From contig NC_002678.2 of NCBI RefSeq assembly GCF_000009625.1, positions 4,434,001 to 4,498,000 on the forward strand: a stretch of DNA of 64,000 nt, written 5' to 3'. The DNA is from Mesorhizobium japonicum MAFF 303099. Lineage in GTDB: Bacteria > Pseudomonadota > Alphaproteobacteria > Rhizobiales > Rhizobiaceae. The notes below the pieces were generated by a model, which ran no database searches, was not told the DNA's origin, and saw only the letters and a list, made by a program, of their open reading frames with translations. Of this stretch, positions 56,814 to 64,000 are shown one piece after another. Numbering within the stretch: position 1 is the first letter of the stretch; each line of letters begins with the position of its first letter. Both the position numbers and the translations under genes were made by a program.

Positions 56814-58103
56814 ATGACCATGAGCAATCTTGCCTATGACGCCACCGTGGACGGCGGTGATACATCGCCGCAGGACATCGCCGCGATGCAGGCGTTGCGG
56901 CCGGTTCCGCGCATCTCGATCCAGGCATTCTGCGAGACCGAGGGCGTTGCCAATCCGGTCGAGCGCGCCGGCGAGGACCGCCGCATGACCAAGGCGCATC
57001 TCAAGGTCCATATGGGCGGCGTTCCCACGGCAATCGAGTTCTATCAATCGGCGCCGACGCCGAACCTGATCCTGCTGGAGTCACGCAGCGAACCCAAGCA
57101 ATTGCTGGAGCAGCTTGCCCAGCTCTCGGAATACTGCGACCCATCCTCGAAAGTGGTGGTGATCGGCCACTACAATGATGTCGGTCTCTATCGCGAGCTC
57201 ATCCGCTCCGGCATCTCCGAATATGTCATTGCGCCCGTGTCGATGGCCGACATCGTCAGTGTCGTGTCTTCGATTTTCGTCGATCCGGAGGCTGAACCGA
57301 TCGGCCGCTCGATCGCCTTTGTCGGCGCCAAGGGGGGCGTCGGCTCTTCCACCATCGCCCACAATGTCGCCTGGGCAATGTCCTCGCTGTTCAAATCCGA
57401 AGTCGTCGTCGCCGATCTCGATCTCGCCTTCGGCACGGCCAACATCAATTTCGACCAGGATCCGGCACAGGGCATCGCCGAAGCGGTATTCTCGCCCGAA
57501 CGCGTCGATGAAGTCTATCTCGACCGGCTGCTGACGCAGTGCGCCGAGCACCTGTCGTTGCTCGCCGCGCCTTCGACGCTGGAACGCGTCTACGACTTCG
57601 ATCCCGATGCCTTTGCGCAGCTTGTCGACACCGCGCAGCGCAGCGTGCCGCTTCTGGTCCTGGACGTCCCCCATATCTGGACGGGCTGGGCCAAGAACAC
57701 GCTGGTCAAGGCCGACGAGATCGTCATCACGGCGACGCCGGAACTGGCCAATCTGCGCAACACCAAGAACATGGTGGACATGCTCAAGCGGCTTCGCCCC
57801 AACGACCCGCCGCCGAAGCTGATCATCAACCAGGCAGGCGTTCCCAAGCGGCCGGAAATTTCGCCGTCCGATTTCGCCGAGCCGCTCGGCCTGACGCCGA
57901 TGTCGGTCATTGGCTTCGATCCATTGCTGTTCGGCAATGCCGCCAACAACGGGCGTATGCTCGGCGAGATGGATGCCAAGAACCCGGTTGTCGCGATCAT
58001 CAACGAGATTGCCCATGTGCTGACCGGGCGAAGCGAAATCCGCATGAAAAAGAAGGCTGGCCTGGGCAGCCTGCTCGGCAAGCTCTCGCGCAACAAGAAG
58101 TAG
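56814..58103 (+). CDS. cpaE: CpaE/TadZ pilus localisation ATPase
   Basis: 429 residues with an atypical receiver-like N-terminal domain (about 64-155; PNLILLESRS and SEYVIAPVS) and a MinD/ParA-like ATPase with deviant Walker A GAKGGVGSST (171-180). In Caulobacter CpaE localises the pilus machinery to a cell pole. ATG 56814, or ATG 56820 two codons on. Next gene follows after six bases. Confidence 0.93.
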   Translation: MTMSNLAYDATVDGGDTSPQDIAAMQALRPVPRISIQAFCETEGVANPVERAGEDRRMTKAHLKVHMGGVPTAIEFYQSAPTPNLILLESRSEPKQLLEQLAQLSEYCDPSSKVVVIGHYNDVGLYRELIRSGISEYVIAPVSMADIVSVVSSIFVDPEAEPIGRSIAFVGAKGGVGSSTIAHNVAWAMSSLFKSEVVVADLDLAFGTANINFDQDPAQGIAEAVFSPERVDEVYLDRLLTQCAEHLSLLAAPSTLERVYDFDPDAFAQLVDTAQRSVPLLVLDVPHIWTGWAKNTLVKADEIVITATPELANLRNTKNMVDMLKRLRPNDPPPKLIINQAGVPKRPEISPSDFAEPLGLTPMSVIGFDPLLFGNAANNGRMLGEMDAKNPVVAIINEIAHVLTGRSEIRMKKKAGLGSLLGKLSRNKK

Positions 58104-58109
58104 TCGATC

Positions 58110-59618
58110 ATGTTCGGTAAAAGAGGCAACGACGACGGCAACCGGTTCACGCCGGAATTCCGCCAGCCGGCACCGGCGCCGGCTGTGCCGCCGCCCGCGG
58201 GTTCGACGGACACGGCGGTTCTTGCCCGGCCCGCGGCACCGATGCAGCCAAGCGCGGCTGTGGCGCCGCCGGCTCGCCGCGCCGTCGAGGCGCCGCCCAT
58301 CGCGCCGGAGGCGAGGCGACCCCAGCGCGAAAAGAGCGAAACCTATTACGACACCAAGAGCCAGGTTTTCTCGGCGCTCATCGACACGATCGACCTCTCG
58401 CAGCTCGCCAAGCTCGACCCGGAGACCGCGCGCGAGGAAATCCGCGACATCGTCAACGACATCATCGCGATCAAGAATTTCGCGATGTCGATCGCCGAGC
58501 AGGAGGAATTGCTCGAGGACATCTGCAACGACGTGCTTGGTTATGGGCCGCTCGAGCCATTGCTGGCCCGCGACGACATCGCCGATATCATGGTCAACGG
58601 CTCCAAGAACGTCTACATCGAAGTCAACGGCAAGGTCGAGCAGACCGGCATTCGCTTTCGTGACAATCAGCAGCTTCTCAACATCTGCCAGCGCATTGTC
58701 AGTCAGGTTGGCCGCCGTGTCGATGAATCCAGCCCGATCTGCGACGCCCGCCTTCCTGACGGCTCCCGCGTCAACGTCATCGCTCCGCCGCTCGCCATCG
58801 ACGGCACCGCACTTACCATCCGCAAATTCAAGAAGGACAAGCTGACGCTCGATCAGCTGGTCAAGTTCGGTGCTATCTCGCCGCAGGGCGCCGAAGTGCT
58901 CAAGATCATCGGTCGTGTTCGCTGCAACATCGTCATCTCGGGCGGCACCGGCTCCGGCAAGACGACGCTGCTCAACTGCCTGACCAACTACATCGACCGC
59001 GACGAGCGCGTCATCACCTGCGAGGACTCGGCCGAACTGCAACTGCAGCAGCCGCATGTCGTGCGTCTGGAAACCCGTCCGCCCAACCTCGAAGGCGAGG
59101 GCGAGGTGACGATGCGCGACCTGGTCAAGAACTGCCTGCGCATGCGGCCCGAGCGCATCATCGTTGGCGAGGTGCGCGGACCCGAAGTGTTCGATCTTCT
59201 GCAGGCGATGAACACCGGCCATGACGGCTCGATGGGAACGATCCACTCGAACAGCCCGCGCGAATGCCTGAACCGTATCGAATCCATGATCGCCATGGGC
59301 GGTTATTCGCTGCCGCAGAAAACCGTGCGTGAAATCGTCGTCGGTTCCATCGACGTGATCATCCAGGCGGCGCGTCTGCGCGACGGATCGCGCCGTATCA
59401 CTCACATCACCGAGGTGATCGGGATGGAAGGCGACGTCATCATCACGCAGGATATCGTCCTCTACAACATCAAGGGCGAGGACGCTAACGGCAGGCTGCT
59501 GGGCGAGCATGTCTCGACCGGCATCGGCCGCCCGCATTTCTGGGACCGGGCTCGCTACTACGGCGAGGAGCAGCGCCTCGCCGTTGCGCTAGAGGCAATG
59601 GAGAAGCGCGCTGACTGA
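58110..59618 (+). CDS. cpaF: Flp pilus assembly ATPase CpaF/TadA
   Basis: 502 residues: a proline/alanine-rich N-terminus (about 10-75) and a GspE-like secretion ATPase. Walker A GGTGSGKT is at 278-285, with [20 protein letters not shown] (Asp box region) and [21 protein letters not shown] (Walker B and His box) following. It powers pilus extension and probably retraction. Part of the compact cpaE-cpaF-tadB-tadC run. Confidence 0.95.
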   Translation: MFGKRGNDDGNRFTPEFRQPAPAPAVPPPAGSTDTAVLARPAAPMQPSAAVAPPARRAVEAPPIAPEARRPQREKSETYYDTKSQVFSALIDTIDLSQLAKLDPETAREEIRDIVNDIIAIKNFAMSIAEQEELLEDICNDVLGYGPLEPLLARDDIADIMVNGSKNVYIEVNGKVEQTGIRFRDNQQLLNICQRIVSQVGRRVDESSPICDARLPDGSRVNVIAPPLAIDGTALTIRKFKKDKLTLDQLVKFGAISPQGAEVLKIIGRVRCNIVISGGTGSGKTTLLNCLTNYIDRDERVITCEDSAELQLQQPHVVRLETRPPNLEGEGEVTMRDLVKNCLRMRPERIIVGEVRGPEVFDLLQAMNTGHDGSMGTIHSNSPRECLNRIESMIAMGGYSLPQKTVREIVVGSIDVIIQAARLRDGSRRITHITEVIGMEGDVIITQDIVLYNIKGEDANGRLLGEHVSTGIGRPHFWDRARYYGEEQRLAVALEAMEKRAD

Positions 59619-59638
59619 TGCGTTGAGGGTTCTGGTCG

Positions 59639-60652
59639 ATGTTTGGAATTGACGGCACCGTATTGGCGTTTGTCGTACTCGCCGGCTTCAGTGCCGGCGC
59701 GGTCGCCTATGCATTCCTGTTCACCCAGATCAGCAACGAGAAACAGGCTGGCAAGCGGCTGGAGACCATCAAGACCGCCGAGACGGACCGGTCCATCGTC
59801 AAGGCCACGCGCGACCGCGCGACGGATGCGGCCAAGCGCCGGAAATCCGTGCAGGATTCGCTGAAGGAACTCGATGAGAAGCAGAAGACCAAGGACAGCG
59901 CCATCAAGAAGCCGCCGCTGAAGGCGCAACTCCGACAGGCCGGCATGAAGGTCTCGATCGAGCGTTTCTACATCTATTCCGCCATATGCGGTCTGGCGCT
60001 GACGGTGGTCGCATTCGTGGTCGGCGCGCCGATGCTGGTCTTGCCCGGCGTGCTGTTGGCTGGCGCGCTCGGCCTGCCGCGCTGGTTCGTATCGTTTCGC
60101 CGCGCGCGCCGGGTCAAGGCATTCCTCAACGAATTTCCAAACGCGCTCGACATCATCGTGCGCGCGGTCAAGTCCGGCCTGCCGCTGAACGATGCGGTGC
60201 GCCTGATCGCCAACGAATCCCCCGAGCCGGTGAAGGCGGAGTTTCGCCGCATCGTCGATTCGCAGCAGATGGGCATTTCGATCCCCGACGCGACCTTGCG
60301 CATGCCCGAAACCATGCCGTGCACCGAGGCGAGTTTCTTCGGCATCGTCATCCAGATCCAGTCGCAGGCCGGCGGCAATCTGTCCGAGGCGCTGGGCAAC
60401 CTTTCACGCGTGCTTCGTGATCGCAAGAAGATGAAAGCCAAGGTGCAGGCGCTGTCCATGGAGGCGAAGGCGTCCGCCGCCATCATCGGCGCGCTGCCCT
60501 TCATCGTTGCCTTTCTCGTCTATCTTTCCAGCCCCGACTATCTGATGCCGCTGTTCAACACCAGCGTTGGCAATCTGATACTGGGTTGTGCCGCTGTCTG
60601 GATGTCGATCGGCATCCTGGTCATGCGCAAGATGATGAACTTTGAAGTCTAG
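59639..60652 (+). CDS. tadB: Flp pilus inner membrane platform protein TadB
   Basis: 337 residues of the type II secretion F family: an N-terminal membrane helix (about 5-25), a basic cytosolic region, paired helices (about 110-150), the GspF domain (about 170-295; NALDIIVRAVKSGLPLNDAV and QAGGNLSEALGNLSRVLRDR) and two C-terminal helices. With TadC it forms the platform acted on by CpaF. Confidence 0.93.
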   Translation: MFGIDGTVLAFVVLAGFSAGAVAYAFLFTQISNEKQAGKRLETIKTAETDRSIVKATRDRATDAAKRRKSVQDSLKELDEKQKTKDSAIKKPPLKAQLRQAGMKVSIERFYIYSAICGLALTVVAFVVGAPMLVLPGVLLAGALGLPRWFVSFRRARRVKAFLNEFPNALDIIVRAVKSGLPLNDAVRLIANESPEPVKAEFRRIVDSQQMGISIPDATLRMPETMPCTEASFFGIVIQIQSQAGGNLSEALGNLSRVLRDRKKMKAKVQALSMEAKASAAIIGALPFIVAFLVYLSSPDYLMPLFNTSVGNLILGCAAVWMSIGILVMRKMMNFEV

Positions 60653-60661
60653 GGCCGCGGC

Positions 60662-61681
60662 ATGACCGAACAAGTCATCAAATCACTGACGGACCCCAGC
60701 CTGCTGATCGCGCTGCTGGTCGCCATCGCCGTGTTCGCGACGGTCTTTACATTGCTGCCGGCATTCGGCGGAAACCAGCTCAAGGCTCGCATGAAGTCGG
60801 TCGCACTGGAGCGCGATGAGCTTCGCGCCAAGCAGCGCGCGCGGCTTGCAAGCGAGGCCGATCGCCGCCGCAAGGGCCTGCGCGAGCAACAATCGGTCGG
60901 CATGCGCAACATTGTCGACCGGCTCGACCTGCGGCGCGCACTGGCCGACGAGAGCACCTTGCAGAAGCTCAAGGTCGCCGGCTTTCGCGGACAGAACCCG
61001 CTGACGCGGTTTCTTTTTTTCCGCCTCGTTTTGCCTTTTGTCGGCTTCGCGCTGGGGCTGGTCTACATATTCGTGCTCGGAGGATTGCCCGACAAACCCC
61101 TGGTCATCCGGCTGTTCGTCTGCATCCTGGTCGCCTATGGCGGCTTCTACGCGCCGGTCGTCTATGTCAACAATCGCGCCACCAAGCGCAAGCAGTCGAT
61201 CCAGATGGCGTGGCCGGATGCGCTGGACCTGATGCTGATCTGCGTGGAGTCAGGCATGTCGGTGGAAGCCGCGCTCCGCAAAGTCGCCGACGAGATCGGC
61301 GCGCAGTCGGTGGCTCTGGCGGAAGAATTCATCCTGACCAACGCCGAGCTTTCCTATCTGCAGGAACGCAAGCAGGCCTATGAGAATCTTGCGAACCGTA
61401 CCGGTCTGGAATCGGTCAAATCGGTGTCGCAGGCGCTCGTCCAGGCCGAACGCTACGGCACGCCGGTGGCGCACGCATTGCGCGTGCTTGCCGCCGAAAG
61501 CCGGGACCAGCGCATGAATGCCGCCGAGAAGAAGGCCGCCGCCTTGCCGCCCAAGCTCACCGTGCCGATGATCCTGTTCTTCCTGCCGGTGCTTTTCGCC
61601 ATCATCCTGGGTCCGGCCGGCATCCAGGTCAGCCAGCGCGGCATCTTCGGCACCGATCATCCGTCATCATCGGCCAAGTAG
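60662..61681 (+). CDS. tadC: Flp pilus inner membrane platform protein TadC
   Basis: 339 residues, also of the type II secretion F family: an N-terminal helix (about 15-37), two central helices (about 115-165), the GspF domain (about 175-300; PDALDLMLICVESGMSVEAA and QAERYGTPVAHALRVLAAES) and a C-terminal helix (about 300-325). It starts nine bases after tadB and is followed by a bidirectional terminator. Confidence 0.93.
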   Translation: MTEQVIKSLTDPSLLIALLVAIAVFATVFTLLPAFGGNQLKARMKSVALERDELRAKQRARLASEADRRRKGLREQQSVGMRNIVDRLDLRRALADESTLQKLKVAGFRGQNPLTRFLFFRLVLPFVGFALGLVYIFVLGGLPDKPLVIRLFVCILVAYGGFYAPVVYVNNRATKRKQSIQMAWPDALDLMLICVESGMSVEAALRKVADEIGAQSVALAEEFILTNAELSYLQERKQAYENLANRTGLESVKSVSQALVQAERYGTPVAHALRVLAAESRDQRMNAAEKKAAALPPKLTVPMILFFLPVLFAIILGPAGIQVSQRGIFGTDHPSSSAK

Positions 61682-61705
61682 CGGCGAGGCACGCGGAGAC
61701 AAACG

Positions 61706-61737
61706 AAGAAGCCGCGCTGAACTCAGCGCGGCTTCTT
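61706..61737. terminator. Bidirectional terminator between tadC and tadD
   Basis: A perfect 15-bp stem (61706-61720 and 61723-61737; arm starts AAGAAGCCGCGC) with a 2-base spacer at the loop. T residues at the end of the right arm serve tadC, and the A residues of the left arm serve tadD on the other strand. Its position between converging stops fits a shared terminator. Confidence 0.85.
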
Positions 61738-61768
61738 TGTTCAATTGGGAGCCTTGTAGCTCGTCCAC

Positions 61769-62590
61769 TCAGTTGGTTGCAGCCTTCGACTTGTCCTGAT
61801 CCTTGAGCTGTGTCCAGGCATTCTGCTGCGCAAGCATCTGCCTGAGATAAGCGACATTGGCCTGTGCCTGCTCGGGCGAGAGCTCCTGCGAGGCGATCTT
61901 CTCGGCTTCGTCGAAGCGGCCCTGCAGGCCGACGACCAGCGCCAGGTTCTGGCGCACGCGGCTGTCGGCGTTGGGCTGCTGGGCGGCCGAACGCATATAG
62001 GTTTCCGCGGTGCGCAGATCCCCTTCCAGCACATAGGACATGCCGAGATTGGAGAGAACCGAGGGCTCGTTCGGCTTGAGTTCGAGGGCCTTGCGGTAAA
62101 GCTGGCGCGCATCGTCCTTCTGACCGAGCTGGTCAAGGATGGCCGCTTCCGCCGACACCAGCTTCCAGTCGGGATATTCCGGCGTCTGTGCGCGGCGCAC
62201 GGCGTCGAGCGCCGCTTCGAACTGGCTATTGGCAGCCAGCGCCTTGCCGTAGGCGGCGAGCACGTCGCGATCCTTGGGGTAGGCGATCGCCAGTTTGCGC
62301 ATCACGGCAAGCGACTGGTCGGCATCGCCGTCCATCTGCAGCGCGGCCGCGAAGTTGGTTGCGATTCGCTTGTCGTTGGGATTCCTGGAGTAGGACTGGC
62401 CGAGGGCGGCCGTGGCATTGTGCACTTCTCCCGCCGACATGCTGTCCAGCGGCTTGCCGCTGGTACGACCGATCGAGCCGGTGGTCATCCTGCTGGTTCC
62501 GCACCCGGCGACGGCAGCCGTGAGCGCCAGCATGAGGGCCGTGGTGACGAACCGTTTTCCCCTGGCATTCACTGTGCGGTTGGTCGCCAT
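61769..62590 (-). CDS. tadD: TadD-like tetratricopeptide lipoprotein
   Basis: 273 residues with a lipoprotein signal peptide (lipobox VAGC, C30) followed by about five TPR helices pairs (about 75-230), for example EPSVLSNLGMSYVLEGDLRTAE. TadD proteins act as pilotins or scaffolds for the Tad secretin. ATG 62590 is used; a GTG two codons upstream is possible. It is on the opposite strand from the other assembly genes, and a CtrA-like motif lies 76 bases upstream. Confidence 0.87.
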   Translation of the reverse strand: MATNRTVNARGKRFVTTALMLALTAAVAGCGTSRMTTGSIGRTSGKPLDSMSAGEVHNATAALGQSYSRNPNDKRIATNFAAALQMDGDADQSLAVMRKLAIAYPKDRDVLAAYGKALAANSQFEAALDAVRRAQTPEYPDWKLVSAEAAILDQLGQKDDARQLYRKALELKPNEPSVLSNLGMSYVLEGDLRTAETYMRSAAQQPNADSRVRQNLALVVGLQGRFDEAEKIASQELSPEQAQANVAYLRQMLAQQNAWTQLKDQDKSKAATN

Positions 62591-62665
62591 CGACACCTAA
62601 GCCTCCATTCATGCGCGCGGCCATTGCGTGGCCATCTTCCCTCCCGCAGAAATATTCTGTTAACC

Positions 62666-62680
62666 CTAACGGAGAGTTAA
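62666..62680 (-). promoter_or_regulatory. CtrA-like box upstream of tadD
   Basis: On the minus strand TTAA-N7-TTAG (62680 to 62666), one base off the TTAA-N7-TTAA consensus; a second TTAAC half-site is adjacent. It lies between the divergent tadD and aminopeptidase genes. Confidence 0.4.
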
Positions 62681-62721
62681 GAAGCGCCGACTCGCGAAGG
62701 GTCGGCAGGAGAGAACATCGA

Positions 62722-64000
62722 ATGCCTGTCGAACTCGTCGAGACGAAATTGCAAGGTGCGCTGCCGGTACATCTGGTGGCCCGTGACGGCCTCGAGGCCG
62801 CGGGCCTTGCGCCATCGGCGGTCAGCTGGGCCAAGGCCAACGGCTTTTCCGGCGAGGCAGGCAGGATGCTCGCCTTGCCCGGCGAAAACGGCGCGCTTGC
62901 CGGCGCGCTGTTCGGCATCGGCGACGGGGAGGGCGCGCTCGCGCTCGGCGCACTGTCGAAAACCCTGCCGGAAGGCGACTGGCATTTCGCCTCCATTCCT
63001 GCCGAGCCGGAACTCGCGGCAATCGCGCTGGCGCTCGGCGGCTATGTCTTTACCCGTTACGGCAAGAAGCCGGGCAAGGCGCTGCGTTTCGACGTGCCGG
63101 CCGGTGTCGACGCGGCGCGCGTTCGCCGCATCGCCGATGGCGTCTTCCTGGCCCGTGATCTGGTCAACACACCGACCAGCGACATGGGACCGGATGATCT
63201 GGAGATGGCGGTGCGCACCTTGGCCGCGGCTCACAAGGCCGAAGTCTCTGTCACCAAGGGCGACGATCTGCTGACGCGGAACTTCCCGATGATCCACGCC
63301 GTCGGTCGTGCTTCGACCGGCGCGCCGCGTCTGATCGACATGATCTGGGGGAACCCGGGCGCGCCGAAGGTGACGCTGGTCGGCAAGGGCGTCTGCTTCG
63401 ACACAGGCGGTCTCGACATCAAGCCGTCATCCGGCATGCTCTTGATGAAGAAGGACATGGGCGGTGCCGCCAATGTGCTTGGCCTGGCCTCGATGATCAT
63501 GGCCGCCGGGCTGAACGTGCAGCTGCGCGTGCTGATCCCCGCGGTCGAGAACTCGATTGCCGGCAACGCTTTTCGACCCGGAGACGTGCTGACGAGCCGC
63601 AAGGGCATCACTGTCGAGATCGGCAACACCGACGCTGAAGGCAGGCTCGTGCTGGCGGACGCGCTGGCGCTGGCCGACGACGAGGAGCCGCAGCTGCTGG
63701 TCGACATGGCGACGCTGACCGGAGCTGCCCGTGTCGCGCTTGGCCCCGATCTGCCGCCTTTCTATACCGGCGACGAGGCGCTGGCCTCGAACCTCGCCGC
63801 GGCGTCGCTGGCTGTCGAGGATCCGCTGTGGCGCATGCCGCTGTGGCGGCCCTACGATGCGAAACTGTCGTCGAAGATCGCCGACATCAACAATGTCACC
63901 ACGGATGGTTTCGCCGGTTCGATCACGGCGGCGCTGTTCCTCAAGCGCTTTGTCGAGAAGACGGCGAGCTGGGCGCATTTAGACATCTTTGCCTGGAACC
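62722..64000 (+). CDS. Leucyl aminopeptidase family (M17) metallopeptidase, 3' end beyond window
   Basis: The reading frame from ATG 62722 is open to the window edge, giving 426 residues. An N-terminal domain (about 1-140) precedes the M17 catalytic domain with VGKGVCFDTGGLDIKPSSGM, which carries metal-binding and catalytic lysine residues, and the family signature NTDAEGRLVLADAL (about 301-314). It is a cytosolic dinuclear-metal exopeptidase, of the PepB-like shorter group. AGGAGAG lies 10 bases before the ATG. Divergent from tadD. Confidence 0.92.
   Translation, partial: MPVELVETKLQGALPVHLVARDGLEAAGLAPSAVSWAKANGFSGEAGRMLALPGENGALAGALFGIGDGEGALALGALSKTLPEGDWHFASIPAEPELAAIALALGGYVFTRYGKKPGKALRFDVPAGVDAARVRRIADGVFLARDLVNTPTSDMGPDDLEMAVRTLAAAHKAEVSVTKGDDLLTRNFPMIHAVGRASTGAPRLIDMIWGNPGAPKVTLVGKGVCFDTGGLDIKPSSGMLLMKKDMGGAANVLGLASMIMAAGLNVQLRVLIPAVENSIAGNAFRPGDVLTSRKGITVEIGNTDAEGRLVLADALALADDEEPQLLVDMATLTGAARVALGPDLPPFYTGDEALASNLAAASLAVEDPLWRMPLWRPYDAKLSSKIADINNVTTDGFAGSITAALFLKRFVEKTASWAHLDIFAWN

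Noticed and set aside
57081..59537. An 818-codon open frame opposite cpaE and cpaF
   Set aside because: It spans two well-supported genes and their junction, with histidine/arginine/aspartate-rich sequence typical of antisense artefacts.
1..64000. tRNA genes, insertion sequences, prophage or defence islands
   Set aside because: No tRNA-like cloverleaf with CCA-proximal features, transposase, integrase or recognised defence gene was seen while reading the window; a tRNA and HMM search would be the decisive check.

Overview
The window is a contiguous chromosomal segment of a GC-rich alphaproteobacterium of the order Hyphomicrobiales (Rhizobiales), most like Mesorhizobium or a close relative. 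This rests on gene order and families: Irr beside fabA, a phrR/praR-type regulator between lnt and metK, rpsT next to dnaA, a YlxR-L7Ae fusion between nusA and infB, a Flp/Tad pilus locus, and intergenic palindromic repeats of rhizobial type. Genes are tightly packed with many 1-4 base stop/start overlaps. I saw no tRNA, rRNA, IS element, prophage or CRISPR array.

Layout. 1-6.3 kb: a six-gene iron operon (imelysin, bacterioferritin-associated ferredoxin, bacterioferritin, di-heme cytochrome, second imelysin, Tat-exported DUF1513 protein) headed by a near-perfect Irr box. 6.4-12.6 kb: housekeeping genes for tRNA and rRNA modification and envelope (tsaB, rimI, an acyltransferase, miaB, phoH, ybeY, corC-like). 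12.6-14.9 kb: a VOC protein and a divergent SDR/LysR pair, which look like an insertion between corC and lnt. 15-19.6 kb: lnt, phrR/praR-like, metK, trmB and a small protein. 19.8-31.2 kb: the transcription/translation cluster rimP-nusA-ylxR-infB-rbfA-truB, a CorA transporter, then rpsO and pnp separated by a stem-loop-rich spacer.

31.3-39.4 kb: an RsmC-like methyltransferase, an EAL phosphodiesterase with degenerate GGDEF, the unsaturated fatty acid genes fabA-fabB-fabI divergent from irr, a DUF4260 membrane protein, an SH3 protein and a hydroxyacid dehydrogenase. 39.5-46.1 kb (minus strand): rpsT, dnaA, dnaN, recF, a MoeB/ThiF-like enzyme and a GNAT acetyltransferase, with DnaA-box-like sites upstream of dnaA. 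46.2-49.2 kb: deoB-mutM-enoyl-CoA hydratase. 49.3 kb: three tandem 58-bp hairpin repeats. 49.5-62.6 kb: an orphan PhnD-like binding protein and a Flp/Tad pilus system (flp, cpaA-F, tadB, C, D, two TadE-type pseudopilins and a stand-alone secretin N-domain) with CtrA-like motifs upstream of flp and tadD. The right edge cuts an M17 aminopeptidase.

How parts connect: the irr gene at 36.8 kb encodes the probable regulator of the iron operon at the left end. The CtrA-like motifs suggest cell-cycle control of the pilus, as known for Caulobacter pilA. The best candidate for a poorly described system is the iron operon: exported imelysins, a di-heme protein and a DUF1513 protein coupled to cytosolic iron storage, with no membrane permease in view. 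Most of the rest is ordinary core genome, and I did not find a clearly novel defence or mobile system.
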